The translations under genes and the position numbers were made by a program. A stretch of DNA of 30,032 nt from an uncultured Actinomycetes bacterium (lineage in GTDB: Bacteria; Actinomycetota; Thermoleophilia; Solirubrobacterales; Solirubrobacteraceae): positions 1 through 30,032 of the forward strand of contig CALAQT010000474.1 in assembly GCA_937888775.1 (NCBI GenBank). Reading direction: 5' to 3'. Below the pieces are notes generated by a model. That model saw nothing but the letters and a program-made list of their open reading frames with translations, ran no database searches and was not told the origin of the DNA. Positions 1 through 8,685 of this stretch are shown piece by piece (position 1 is the stretch's first letter; every line of letters starts with the position of its first letter).

Positions 1-151
1 TGCCGAAGCGACAGGCCTAGATCGAACACTCGCGATCGTCATGCCGCGTCGCGGAGCATCTCCGCAGCCCGCCGACGGGCTTGCCGAGCGACCGGCTCCA
101 TGAGATCCTCGAGGAGCCCGCCGTGGTTCCGTCTTTGTACCCGCATCCGCA
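1..151 (-). repeat. Dispersed repeat, copy 1 (recombinase 3' end)
   Basis: First of four same-orientation copies of a sequence whose best conserved part is about 110 bp, from the motif gatcgt..gcgtcgcgg (near 35) to the sharp edge ccgcatccgca (151). On the minus strand it encodes a 35-residue tail beginning MRVQRRNH and ending RDA(A/G), open in all four copies (the Val is Gly in copy 3). Here the reading frame continues upstream into a recognisable serine recombinase C-terminus, so this copy tells what the repeat derives from. Its left end lies beyond the window. Confidence 0.85.
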
Positions 152-485
152 TCAAAATCTTCTGGCGAGGACCCTCCTCCCAAGAGGAGCCGGGGTCTTC
201 TGCGTGTGCGAGCACGCCGTCGACTTCGTGTGGGCGCCGCTCGCTGTCGATGGCTCGCTGTCGTTTGGCCTCGTCGACGGCGTGTGCGAGCGCCTCATTC
301 TCGCTGGCGACAGCTGCTCGCCGTAGCTCTTCGCCGAGGATCACGTCGAAGGTTCAGCTAGCTCGCCCGGGACGTTGTAGTCGTCGCCGGTGATCAGGCG
401 CTTGAAGAACGCGAGGTTGAACTGGCGGCGCATCTTGTCCGATGTCTCGCGGTAGGCGGTCTCGCAGTCGCCGGCCCGTCCCCAG
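39..485 (-). pseudogene. Serine recombinase, C-terminal remnant with frameshift
   Basis: Minus-strand reading gives GDCETAYRETSDKMRRQFNL..FFKRLI, then GELAEP, the pattern found near the C-terminus of large serine recombinases (C-x-x-AY...RRxxNxAFF...ELAEPF). The frame breaks near 347-352. Adding one A to the plus-strand string gaagg restores ELAEPFDVILGEELRRAA and leads into a 100-residue tail that ends inside the repeat at 39. The catalytic N-terminal resolvase domain and the DNA-binding zinc region are absent: about 20 bp upstream sits the stop codon of an unrelated membrane protein. The family integrates or excises phages and mobile elements through a serine nucleophile, but this copy cannot act. 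The exact upstream edge of homology is uncertain by some tens of bases. Confidence 0.75.
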
Positions 486-506
486 ACTCGTGCGGGCTCG
501 TGCCCA

Positions 507-950
507 TCACACGGGCGTATGCGGTGCGCCCAGCTCGTGGCCTGGCCGAGGAGTCAATTCGGCCGCCACTACCAAGAGCACAATGCCGGGGACCGCGAAC
601 AACCCAACGCTGAATCCGGTGGCCAGGACGTAGCCAGCTAGCAGGAGAATAGATCCCCAGGCGACGCCACCTCGGTGACTCCCTTGACACTTGCGGTGCA
701 GGGCGAGCCAGGCAACCGCTGTGAGGATGGCAGGTATCGCCATTATCGCGACGACTTTAGGACCGTATTGATCGGCGAGCGTCAAGGTTCGCGGGCTTGC
801 CGTTTCAACCGTTCCGCCGTGCGCATTCTGGCCAGTCCCGCTCCCACTCGGTGCGACAAACGCCGCAGCAAAGAAGCCGAGTGACCACAGGAACGCCGAG
901 ACTGTAAGCCAGAAGGCCTTGCGCCCGCGGGCATGATCGATCGTCTCCAT
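507..950 (-). CDS. Small membrane protein, function unknown
   Basis: A 147-residue protein starting METIDHARGRKAFW. Hydrophobic segments lie at about residues 12-32, 66-86 and 98-133; the last is long enough for two spans, so three or four transmembrane helices. A Gly/Ser/Thr-rich loop (about 33-55) separates the first two. I recognise no family and no catalytic motif. It sits immediately upstream (in minus-strand sense) of the recombinase remnant and is divergent from the 357-residue membrane protein that starts at 1310. Membrane hydropathy on this strand and the lack of a competing frame support it being real, but it could be a hitch-hiking accessory gene. Confidence 0.6.
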   Translation of the reverse strand: METIDHARGRKAFWLTVSAFLWSLGFFAAAFVAPSGSGTGQNAHGGTVETASPRTLTLADQYGPKVVAIMAIPAILTAVAWLALHRKCQGSHRGGVAWGSILLLAGYVLATGFSVGLFAVPGIVLLVVAAELTPRPGHELGAPHTPV

Positions 951-1309
951 CGCCCAATGGTAGCCGACGGTGGACCGCCCTTGAGAGGCTGTGCATGTCC
1001 CGCGCTCGGCTCGCTTGCGCCGATACCGCAGGCCCCGCCCGGCCCGAACGGGCTATCAGCGGGCTGCTTCTTTGCCCTGGCCAGGCATCTCCGGCATGAA
1101 CTGTTCGAAACGCGCCCCGGTCAAAGTTGTGCTACCTTCGCCCAGTTCCGCTGGTTCGAACTATCCCGCTGCTGCGATGGCTCGCTTGTGTGCGAAAGCA
1201 GCGATCAAGGGCATCAGGAGCGCATGCACTTGCGGTCGAACTGAGTACGACATATCGAGCGACTGGACAAGTGTTGGCGTACCCGCCCAGTCGGTAGCCT
1301 CGCGGGCGT
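951..1309. other. Intergenic region between divergent membrane protein genes
   Basis: About 360 bp between two divergent genes. I see no convincing coding frame, RNA gene or clear -35/-10 pair. Promoters for both flanking genes should lie here, but none can be pointed to with confidence. Confidence 0.5.
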
Positions 1310-2383
1310 TTGATCGGCGATAATGGGAGCGTGAGCGTTCAGCGACAGCCTCTCGACGTGATGCCGGTTGGTGACCCGAGACGGCCGTTGATCGGGCGAG
1401 CGGCATTTGGCACCCTGATGGCGTCAGCCGTGTTCTTTGTCTTCACAGCAACAAAGCAGATCAAGCCGATGTACTACCACGCCCCGTGGGAGAGCGATCC
1501 GTATGACACCGTGTTCTCGTTCACGATGTTCTTTGTCCCCCTCGTTGCGGCCTGCTTTCTCGTACAAGTCTCGCTATGCCGCAAGGCAGAACCATTGTCG
1601 ATCACTCGGACTGTTGCGGTCCTCCGTGGATGCCGTGTCGCCGTCGCGGCCATCGTGGTCGAGCTGCTTACCGCCTGGGTGGCTGTTGCTGTAGGGGCGA
1701 ACCGATCGCAGTGGACGACTGGCGCGACCGGCGTACTCGTTGCACTCCTCATCCTCTCCACAATCGTGACCGGCAAGGTCATCGTCGATCTTCGTCGTGC
1801 TCCACGACCGCGAAGCCTCGGCCGGACGGACAACGCGCATGGCTCGGACTGGCTCGCAGACGTGGTAACCGTTGCGAGGCGGGAGAGCCATTGGCTTGGC
1901 CCGCTTCGCCGGCCCGGACTCATCGTGCTGGCCTGGGTCGATCGGATGTTTGTGAGCGAGGTGCGCCGTCATCCGCTGGTTGCCGCTGCGATCGCTAGTG
2001 GAGTGTTTGGGGTGACAGTGTTCGGCTATCAGGGGGTTCGGGAGGGGTACTCCCTGTCTGTGGCGCTGCTGGCAATGTGCCTCGGAACCTGCGGGATGTT
2101 TGCTTTCCTCGTCTTGGCCGGCTCGTATCTTGGCGTTATCCAAAGCTCAACGCAGCTGTATGGCGTGCAGCGGCGGGCGGTCGATGCTGGCGTGGGTGGG
2201 TGCATTGCTGCTATCGCGTCACTAGCCTTCCGTGACTCCCTGTGGTGGATCGTCGGCAGTAACCCATCCGCTGCCGGACCAACCCAGTTTGCAGCGCTCG
2301 TGGGCAGTGCGGCCCTTTTCGCCTTTGTCGTCGTCTTCACAGTGGAGGCGCTTCTGCGGTCTCATTTCAGGGCTGTTCACTGA
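1310..2383 (+). CDS. Multi-pass membrane protein, function unknown
   Basis: A protein of about 357 residues with roughly seven or eight hydrophobic segments: two near the N-terminus (about 32-47 and 69-87), a pair in the middle (about 108-130 and 138-155), and a C-terminal set (about 223-242, 250-275, 296-310, 327-348). Between the two halves is a charged, probably cytosolic stretch containing RESHWLGPLRRPG. The loop after the first helix has KQIKPMYYHAPWESDPYDT, rich in aromatic and acidic residues and likely external. I recognise no family. The start is unsure: the longest frame begins at TTG 1310; GTG 1331 has GGGAG only one base upstream; ATG 1361 has no visible ribosome site. It is followed after about 100 bp by repeat copy 2. 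Confidence 0.65.
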   Translation: MIGDNGSVSVQRQPLDVMPVGDPRRPLIGRAAFGTLMASAVFFVFTATKQIKPMYYHAPWESDPYDTVFSFTMFFVPLVAACFLVQVSLCRKAEPLSITRTVAVLRGCRVAVAAIVVELLTAWVAVAVGANRSQWTTGATGVLVALLILSTIVTGKVIVDLRRAPRPRSLGRTDNAHGSDWLADVVTVARRESHWLGPLRRPGLIVLAWVDRMFVSEVRRHPLVAAAIASGVFGVTVFGYQGVREGYSLSVALLAMCLGTCGMFAFLVLAGSYLGVIQSSTQLYGVQRRAVDAGVGGCIAAIASLAFRDSLWWIVGSNPSAAGPTQFAALVGSAALFAFVVVFTVEALLRSHFRAVH

Positions 2384-2481
2384 TCGACAGCCTGGACTCG
2401 AAACCAGCGACGAGCTAACGCTCACTTTCGCTTCCGCGAGCCGGCGGGCGTACGGATCGTGCTGGCCTCACTTGCGCATCG

Positions 2482-2746
2482 GACGAAAAGCAGGCGCACC
2501 GCCGGCGTTCCGAGCGCTCTCGCAATCCGCGCAAAGCGAGAGTGAGTCGCACCTGCAGTCGCGCCCACGGACGAGCTGAAGCGAATTCCGGACCTTCCCG
2601 TCGAAGGAAGGCCTGAACCGACACTCGAGATCGTCATCCCGCGTCGCGGATCATGTCCGCGGCCCGCCGACGAGCTTGCCGAGCGACGGGCTCCATGAGA
2701 TGCCCCAGGATGCCGTCGTGGTTCCGTCTTTGTACCCGCATCCGCA
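2482..2746 (-). repeat. Dispersed repeat, copy 2 (full 265 bp form)
   Basis: This segment aligns along its whole length with 11514-11778, and both are exactly 265 bp, with many substitutions and no net insertion or deletion. The right-hand 110 bp also match copies 1 and 3. The minus strand carries the conserved 35-residue tail ending in a TGA. The left part holds an inverted repeat, CTCTCGC (2517-2523) and GCGAGAG (2536-2542), which copy 4 also has although the loop bases differ. It lies between two genes and interrupts none. Confidence 0.85.
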
Positions 2747-2759
2747 TTGGCGCTCATAT

Positions 2760-3035
2760 ATGGCTTGGGAGAGCCAAACTACCGAGCAAGACCCGAATGA
2801 GCCTGGTCGTTTTCTCGTTGATTTCCAGGGAAGACTGGTTCGAGTCCCTTTCAATCCCTGCCCGCGGGGTTATGCTCTGCGTGTGAATCTCAACGAGAGC
2901 GGCGCGCCCCGCTGGGAGCGAGTCGGGTCCTATGGCGTGGTCACCTTCAAGCCGTCGCTGGCTTCACCACTGCCAACGATGCTTCTCTCTCGAGAGAGGC
3001 GTGGAGCTCCTCGGCGAGGTGTGGTGCGAGCTTGA
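2760..3035 (+). CDS. Possible small hypothetical protein
   Basis: An open frame of 91 residues from ATG 2760, starting just after repeat copy 2. Its first 60 residues (EPGRFLVDFQGRLVRVPFNP, then RWERVGSYGVVTFKP) have a plausible protein composition, with alternating polar and hydrophobic residues. The last 30 residues overlap the 3' end of the CHASE2 gene tail to tail and look like antisense reading. No ribosome site is visible before the ATG and I know no homologue. It may be a remnant of a gene cut by the CHASE2 segment. Confidence 0.28.
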   Translation: MAWESQTTEQDPNEPGRFLVDFQGRLVRVPFNPCPRGYALRVNLNESGAPRWERVGSYGVVTFKPSLASPLPTMLLSRERRGAPRRGVVRA

Positions 3036-4689
3036 GAAACGCGGACACCAGATCGGGATCGAAGCGGGTGCCACTACCGCGCTCGATCTCTGCCAGCACG
3101 TCCTCCATCCGCCACGCCTCCTTGTAGGACCTCTTGGAGAGAAGGGCGTCATACACGTCCACCACAGCGCAGATGCGCCCCACGAGCGGAATCTCCTCGC
3201 CCTTCAAACCGGCCGGGTAGCCGCTGCCGTCCCAGTGCTCGTGATGGCAGCGGGCGATGCTCTCCGCCATCTGCACGAGGGGGTTGGCCGACCCGGCGAG
3301 GATCTGAGAACCGAGAGTCGTGTGCGCCTTGATGGTCTCCCACTCCTCGGCGTCGAGCTCACCGGGCTTCAGCAGGACCCGGTCGGGTATGCCGATCTTG
3401 CCGATGTCATGCATCACGCTCGCGTGCCGGAGCGTCTCGGCCTCCGCTGGGCTCCAGCCGATGTCAAGGGCGAGACGCTCGCTCAGCACGCCGATGCGAT
3501 GGACGTGCTCGCCCGTCTCCGCGTCGCGCGACTCGATGGCCTGCGCCAGACGCTGTATGAGCTCGACCTGGCTTTCGTGTAGCTGCCGCGAGAAGGCGTT
3601 ACGCTCGATGAACGCGGCAGCGTAGCTGGCCGCCACCATGCCGACCGTCGCGAGCGCCCAGGCCGCGAGCGGATAGCTGAGCACGAGGACCGTCCCTGAG
3701 TCGAACGCGATCTGTGCTGCCCCGAGGTAGGCGCCGGCGACGCCCACCGCGATGAGAGCCGATGCGAGAACACCGAACCGCAGCGAGGCGAGCGGCGCGG
3801 TGAGCGCGCACAGCAGGATCCCGATGAGCGCGAGCCAGGATGAAGCCGGCTGAAGGGGGTTCCCGTGGAGCGCTGTCCAGATAGCGTTGGCCTGGATCTC
3901 CGGACCCGCCATGGGGGTGGCCGACGCGGTCGACGTCGGATGGACGTCCTGCAGGGTCGGCGCAGCCGCGCCGACGACGACGATCTTGCCGGCGAACATC
4001 CGCGGGTCGACTCGACCGCGTAGGACATCTGAGAAGGAAACGGTCCTGATCGTGCCCGGTGGTCCGCGGAAGTCGATCAGCGCCCCGGCGGGCTGGAAGC
4101 GCGCGCGGCTGATCTCATGCCCTGCCATCTGCACCGCCGCGACGGCGACGCTCTTCAGTCCCAGCAGCGAATAGGGATAGCGGCGGATGATCCCGCCGGC
4201 GTCAGCAGGGAGGTTGCTGGCGGCAGCCACCGCATGAATCGGGCGCAGGTTGGCATCGCCACCGAGTACGTTGGTGTGGCCTGAGGCGTCGACTTCGGTC
4301 GTCGCGAGCACGACATTCCCTGCTCGTCCTATCGCGTGGTAGAGCGCGAGGTCGGCACGTTCGCTACGGCTCGGCTCGGTGAACTGGATGTCATAGGCGA
4401 TCGCCTTCGCTCGATCGGCTCGCAGGCGATCGATCACCGCGGCATGCAGCGAGCGGGGGAACGGCCACTGCAGCTGCAGATCGGAGAACGTCTTGCCGTC
4501 GATCACTACGACCACGACATCCGACGGAGCCGGTGTCGGCCCGCGCACGCCGAAGCGAAGGTCGAGCGTGTCGTTCTCGACGCGTGGCCAGGCGCCAGCC
4601 GTGTACGAGATCAGCCCGCCAGCCACAGCGATCATGGCCGCAACGGCTACAGCGAGTGTCTTTGGGGTGGCCGCGAGGCGAGGCTTCAC
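2947..4689 (-). CDS. CHASE2 sensor with HD-GYP phosphodiesterase domain
   Basis: A 580-residue membrane sensor. Helix one is at about 12-33, followed by an extracytoplasmic CHASE2 domain (about 37-275, with the family's VVVVVIDGKTF near 60 and GPEIQANAIWTAL at 262-274). Three helices follow at about 284-303, 307-327 and 334-358, then a cytosolic HD-GYP domain (about 375-560). The metal-binding residues are in place: H427-D428 in MHDIGK, H482-H483, and HWDGSGYP with the GYP signature at 490-492. HD-GYP proteins hydrolyse cyclic di-GMP; the domain pairing predicts an envelope signal controlling that activity. GTG 4689 is preceded by GGGAG at nine bases. It follows the FecR-domain gene after 22 bp on the same strand, so the two are probably co-transcribed. 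FecR-CHASE2 neighbours are a known arrangement, though the output is more often an adenylate cyclase or kinase. Confidence 0.92.
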   Translation of the reverse strand: MKPRLAATPKTLAVAVAAMIAVAGGLISYTAGAWPRVENDTLDLRFGVRGPTPAPSDVVVVVIDGKTFSDLQLQWPFPRSLHAAVIDRLRADRAKAIAYDIQFTEPSRSERADLALYHAIGRAGNVVLATTEVDASGHTNVLGGDANLRPIHAVAAASNLPADAGGIIRRYPYSLLGLKSVAVAAVQMAGHEISRARFQPAGALIDFRGPPGTIRTVSFSDVLRGRVDPRMFAGKIVVVGAAAPTLQDVHPTSTASATPMAGPEIQANAIWTALHGNPLQPASSWLALIGILLCALTAPLASLRFGVLASALIAVGVAGAYLGAAQIAFDSGTVLVLSYPLAAWALATVGMVAASYAAAFIERNAFSRQLHESQVELIQRLAQAIESRDAETGEHVHRIGVLSERLALDIGWSPAEAETLRHASVMHDIGKIGIPDRVLLKPGELDAEEWETIKAHTTLGSQILAGSANPLVQMAESIARCHHEHWDGSGYPAGLKGEEIPLVGRICAVVDVYDALLSKRSYKEAWRMEDVLAEIERGSGTRFDPDLVSAFLKLAPHLAEELHASLEREASLAVVKPATA

Positions 4690-4711
4690 CGTTGGTAGCT
4701 CCCTGCGCTGC

Positions 4712-7270
4712 TCAGCGCACCGCGAAATAGCTGTGTCCCGCCCTGACCAGCACCGTCCGGCGACGGTGGATGTCGCGGACGCTCACGGCTCCCTTCCTCA
4801 CCACTGTGAGCGTGCCGTTGCAGCGGTCAACCGTCTCCCAGTAGGTGCCGCGCACGGTGGCCACGCTGTTCTGGCCCCGGGTGCTGAAGTGACCGTGGTT
4901 GTCCTTGGCCCACAGGGTGCGAGAGGATCCGCGGCGACTCGCTCGGGCGCCCGCCGCGAGGAGACTCGCGCGTCGCGCTCGCCCGGGACATCTCAAAGAA
5001 CCCGCGAGCGTCATCGTCGTCATCCCGTGCTGCGAGGCTGTCTGACCGATCGCGAACACTCCGCCCCAGAGGGTCGCCGACTGCACGTGCCCGATCAGAT
5101 CAACCGCCGTGATGAGTCGGACCACGCCCTGGCTGGCATCGACAAGGGAGCCCATCGGTATGTTGCCAGCGGCGGCGAGCGGCTGAGGTGCCGCAGAGCC
5201 AGGCGTCCTCACCGTCACGCTTCCCGAGAGAACATCCGCGACGGCGGTCCGGCCCAGCACTGCCGCCGAAGGCTGCAGAGGTGCCGGTCGAGCGCCCAAG
5301 GGCGAGCCGGTCAGAACGAGCGGGGCAAGGCTCGCAAGCGGCAGACTTTCGGTCGTGAAGGTCATGTCGCTTCCGAAGCTCGTGCCCGCCAGGCAGCCTC
5401 CGCAGTTCGTTGCGACGATACGGTAGTGGTAGACGGCGCCGGGCGCCAAGCCCGTGAGGCTCTCGGCGAGCGTGTGTTGGATGCTGTCCGATCCGACGGG
5501 CGCATCGGCGGCGGGGGTCTGGCTGCCGTAGGCGGATGTTTCACCCCAATCCACGTGGTACGTTGTCATCACGCCATGCGGGTTGACCGCCCCGGTCACC
5601 GCGGCGGTGCTCAGGCCGACGTGTTCCGCGCCGCCTGTGATGGCGGCGGGTGGAACCGCGGTGGCGAACACCTGGTCGGAGCCGTAGGTGGTGCCCTCGG
5701 CGCAGCCGCCGCAGTTGGTCGCCACCAAGCGGAAGTGGTAGAGGGTGCCAGGCGTCAGTCCCGCGAGGCTCTGTGCGAGGAGATGTTGGCTGCTGTCCGA
5801 GCCGACGCTCGCGTCCACCAGCGGCAGCTGACTTCCATATGCAGTGCTGGTGCCCCATTCGAAGTGGTAGGTGGTCGCCTGACTGTTGGGGTTGATGGCG
5901 CCGTTGAGCATGGCGCCCGTCGTCGTGACTTCCGTCGTGGGCTGGGTGAGCGTCGCCGGCGGCGTGGTCGTCGTGAAGGTGCTGTCCGGACCGTAGGTCG
6001 TTCCGGTCGCGTTGCTCGCCAGCACTCTGAAGTGGTAGACACTGCCGGCAGTCAGGCCAGTCACCGGTGTTGACACCGCAGCGAAGCCCGCGCCCGCGCC
6101 CGCCGAGGCCGCCGATGTCTGGGAGCCGTAGGCCGCGGTCGGCCCGTATTCGAAGCGATAGGTCGTCGACTGGGAATTCGCAGCGACTTCGGCGTTGAGT
6201 GTCGCACCTCGCTCGGTTAGGCTGGTGGCCACTGCGGCTTTGGCGGCGGGAGCCACCGTCATGGTTGCGATCTGCCCGCGATTGCCCGCCTCGGTGAACC
6301 AGAGGTTGCCGTCGGGACCCGCCGTAATGCCGGCGGGCTGGCTGTTGTTCGTCGGGGTGGTCAGCTCCGAGATCAGGCCGGCGGGAGTGATGGTCCCGAT
6401 CCTCCCGGGGCCGGCCGCCTCGGTGAAGTAGAGATTGCCGTCGTCTGCCGCGGTGATCCCCGTGGGCTGGCTGTTCGCCGTCAGGCCCGACCTGTACTCG
6501 GTGATCGTGCCCGTGGTGGTGATGTGGCCGATCGCAGCGGGGTTCGCGGACTCGGTGAACCAGAGGGCACCGTCCGGGCCAGCGGTGATCCCCAGCGGTT
6601 TGCTGCTCGAGGTCAGGCCGGTCGTGTACTCGGTGATCGTGCCCGTGGTGGTGATGTGGCCGATCGCAGCGGGGTTCGCGGACTCGGTGAACCAGAGGGC
6701 ACCGTCCGGGCCAGCGGTGATCCCCAGCGGTTTGCTGCTCGCCGTCAGGCCGGCCCTGTACTCGGTGATCGTGCCCGTGGTGGTGATCCGGCCGATCGCA
6801 CCCGGGTTGGCCGACTCGGTGAACCAAAGGTTTCCGTCGGATCCGGCGGTGATCCCCGAGGGTTTGCCTTCGGCCGAGTACTCGGTGACCGTCCCGAGGG
6901 TCGTGATCCGACCGATCTTGTCGTCGTTCGGCTCGGTGAACCAGAGGTTTCCGTCTGCGCCCGCGGCGACTTCCTGTGAGGGGCCGCTGAAACCGGTTTT
7001 GAATGCGGAGATCGTGCCGGTCGGCGTGCTGCGCCCCACGCCTTGTTGAGCGGCTGTGGCGAACCAGAGGTTGCCGTCGGCTCCGGTCACGATCCCGCTC
7101 GGCGCGAGGTCTTTGGAGGGGATTTTGAACTCTTTGATCGTCGGGGCAGCCGCCGCCGCGGAGGTTGAGCACGTGAGTGCGAGAGCAAGGGCGAATGCCG
7201 ATCTGGCGAGGCGTGCCACAGTTCGGTATCGACAGGACTCGGCGCTACTTGAATGCGGAGCGCACGCCAC
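4712..7270 (-). CDS. Secreted Vgb-like propeller, fibronectin-like repeats, FecR-like domain
   Basis: An 852-residue exported protein. Residues 1-42 contain basic residues, a hydrophobic core (SAFALALALTC) and AAAAA, like a signal peptide. Seven blades of about 44 residues follow (about 45-345), each with ITAGPDGNLWFTE..IGRITTTGTITEY, as in virginiamycin B lyase (Vgb). Next come three fibronectin-like units (about 345-625) with TTYxFEYG..AYGSQT and GLxxGxxYHFRxxATN; two carry a CGGC pair in a loop. The C-terminus (about 670-852) reads as FecR-like: VADVLSGSVTVRTPG..., VATVRGTYWETVDRCNG, then KGAVSVRD. I do not predict lyase activity, because the blades lack obvious catalytic His/Glu positions. 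GTG 7270 has no strong ribosome site, and GTG 7219 is an alternative. The CHASE2 partner follows after 22 bp. The inferred role is an extracytoplasmic binding or scaffold protein for that sensor. Confidence 0.88.
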   Translation of the reverse strand: MACAPHSSSAESCRYRTVARLARSAFALALALTCSTSAAAAAPTIKEFKIPSKDLAPSGIVTGADGNLWFATAAQQGVGRSTPTGTISAFKTGFSGPSQEVAAGADGNLWFTEPNDDKIGRITTLGTVTEYSAEGKPSGITAGSDGNLWFTESANPGAIGRITTTGTITEYRAGLTASSKPLGITAGPDGALWFTESANPAAIGHITTTGTITEYTTGLTSSSKPLGITAGPDGALWFTESANPAAIGHITTTGTITEYRSGLTANSQPTGITAADDGNLYFTEAAGPGRIGTITPAGLISELTTPTNNSQPAGITAGPDGNLWFTEAGNRGQIATMTVAPAAKAAVATSLTERGATLNAEVAANSQSTTYRFEYGPTAAYGSQTSAASAGAGAGFAAVSTPVTGLTAGSVYHFRVLASNATGTTYGPDSTFTTTTPPATLTQPTTEVTTTGAMLNGAINPNSQATTYHFEWGTSTAYGSQLPLVDASVGSDSSQHLLAQSLAGLTPGTLYHFRLVATNCGGCAEGTTYGSDQVFATAVPPAAITGGAEHVGLSTAAVTGAVNPHGVMTTYHVDWGETSAYGSQTPAADAPVGSDSIQHTLAESLTGLAPGAVYHYRIVATNCGGCLAGTSFGSDMTFTTESLPLASLAPLVLTGSPLGARPAPLQPSAAVLGRTAVADVLSGSVTVRTPGSAAPQPLAAAGNIPMGSLVDASQGVVRLITAVDLIGHVQSATLWGGVFAIGQTASQHGMTTMTLAGSLRCPGRARRASLLAAGARASRRGSSRTLWAKDNHGHFSTRGQNSVATVRGTYWETVDRCNGTLTVVRKGAVSVRDIHRRRTVLVRAGHSYFAVR
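6493..6743 (-). repeat. Near-identical tandem blade duplication, 132-bp period
   Basis: Two stretches of about 119 bp (6493-6611 and 6625-6743) appear identical by eye and are spaced 132 bp apart, exactly 44 codons, one propeller blade. Neighbouring blades are clearly more diverged at the DNA level, so this copy is recent and in frame. Confidence 0.85.
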
Positions 7271-7303
7271 ACCAGCATCCGGGATTTGGACTGCTCAGTC
7301 TTT

Positions 7304-7422
7304 GGATCGTGATGCTGCGTCGCGGATCATCTGCGCAGCGCGCCGGCGGGCTTGCCGAGCGACCGGCTCCATAAGGTGCTCCAGGAGTCCGTCGTGGTTC
7401 CGTCTTTGTCCCCGCATCCGCA
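7304..7422 (-). repeat. Dispersed repeat, copy 3 (short form)
   Basis: This has only the right-hand part of the repeat, from ggatcgtgatgctgcgtcgcgg to the shared edge ccgcatccgca. The minus-strand tail peptide is open (MRGQRRNHDG...MIRDAA). It sits directly upstream of the propeller gene and about 60 bp left of the insertion sequence. It is the most diverged copy in its left part. Confidence 0.8.
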
Positions 7423-7483
7423 CGCGCAACACCCAGCGGTTCAGCCCAGGCGCGTCTTCTCTGACGGCGCCGTGTCAGGCGCT

Positions 7484-8685
7484 TGTGGGGTGCATAAACT
7501 CGATTGTGCCTGCTGGTATGGGCGTTTTGGGCGCTCGAGGCCGTAGTGTCGCTGGCTCGGTCGATGAGGGGAGGGGCTGGTGCTGGCGTCGTTGCTGTAC
7601 GTGCTGTTGGGAGGGGTGATGGCGCTCGTGCTGCTGTGCTTTCGCTCGTCTGAGTTCAAGGAGCTGGAGATCGTCGTCCTGCGCCACGAGATCGCGGTGC
7701 TGCGCCGAGAGGTCTCGCGCCCGGCACTTCGGCCCGCGGACCGTGCTTTCTTGGCGGCGGCGAGCCGGCTGCTCCCGCGGTCGCGCCGGGAGGTGTTCTT
7801 CGTGACCCCAGACACGCTGCTGGCGTGGCATCGCCGGCTCGTTGCTCGCCGCTGGAGCTATCCAGGACGCCGTCCCGGGCGCCCGAGGGTCAGCCGGGAG
7901 GTTCGAGAGCTCATACTTCGGCTCGCGCGAGAGAACCCGCGATGGGGATACCGGCGGATCACGGGCGAGCTGATCGGGCTCGGGATCCAGGTCTCTCCGA
8001 CGAGCGTTCGCAACGTCCTGAGGAGCGCAGGGATCGGGCCGGCGGGCCGGCGCGGCGGGATGTCCTGGAGCGGGTTCATCCGCGGGCAAGCCCAGAGCAT
8101 CATCGCGTGCGACTTCTTCACGGTCGACACGATCACGCTGCGGCGGATCTATGTGTTGTTTTTCATCGAGCTCTCCACCCGGCGGGTGCACCTCACCGGC
8201 ATGACCGAGAAACCCGACGGGGCGTGCACGGCGCAGCAGGCGAGGAACTTCGTGTTCTCGGTCTCCGAGCGCCCAGAGCGTCTCGAGCTTCTCATCCGTG
8301 ACAACGACGGGAAGTTCACGCAAGGCTTCGACACGGTGTTCAACACCGAGGGGATCCGGGTGATCCGTACGCCGCTCAGAGCACCGAAGGCCAACGCGAC
8401 CTGCGAGCGATTCGTCGGCACCATCAGACGAGAGTGCCTCGACTGGCTGATAATCGCCAACCGCAGGCACCTACAGCACGTTCTACGCGAGTTCGTCGAG
8501 CACTACAACGCCCACAGGCCGCACCGCGCGCTCGGCCTCGCCCCTCCCGAACCTCGGCACCCGCCGCCAACAACGGCAAGCCCGTCAGCGACTGCAATCC
8601 GCAGACACGACCGGCTCGGCGGCCTCATCCACGAGTACACGGTAGCTGCGCAAGGCCACACCCGATCGACTAAATGCACCCCACA
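7484..8685 (+). mobile_element. Insertion sequence with DDE transposase, about 1.2 kb
   Basis: The ends are inverted repeats. The left end at 7484 starts TGTGGGGTGCAT; the reverse complement of the right end (ending 8685) starts with the same twelve bases. Over 21 bases, 18 match. The element carries one transposase gene read left to right. I find no clear target-site duplication: the left flank is ggcgct and the right flank is ggtcgg. It lies between repeat copy 3 and the VOC operon and interrupts no recognisable gene. The 190 bp to the right of it (8686-8877) hold nothing I can identify. Confidence 0.85.

Noticed and set aside
2840..2870. ctggttcgagtccc near 2840, resembling a tRNA T-loop
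   Set aside because: The flanking bases do not form a 5-bp T stem and no other tRNA arms are present.
2932..3582. Plus-strand frame of 216 codons at the end of the CHASE2 gene
   Set aside because: It lies wholly antisense to the HD-GYP domain, whose catalytic motifs are intact on the minus strand.
4493..6073. Open frame of 526 codons on the plus strand opposite the propeller/FecR gene
   Set aside because: It is antisense to a gene with clear repeats and domains, and its product is Arg/His-rich with no motif. Long antisense frames are usual at this GC content.
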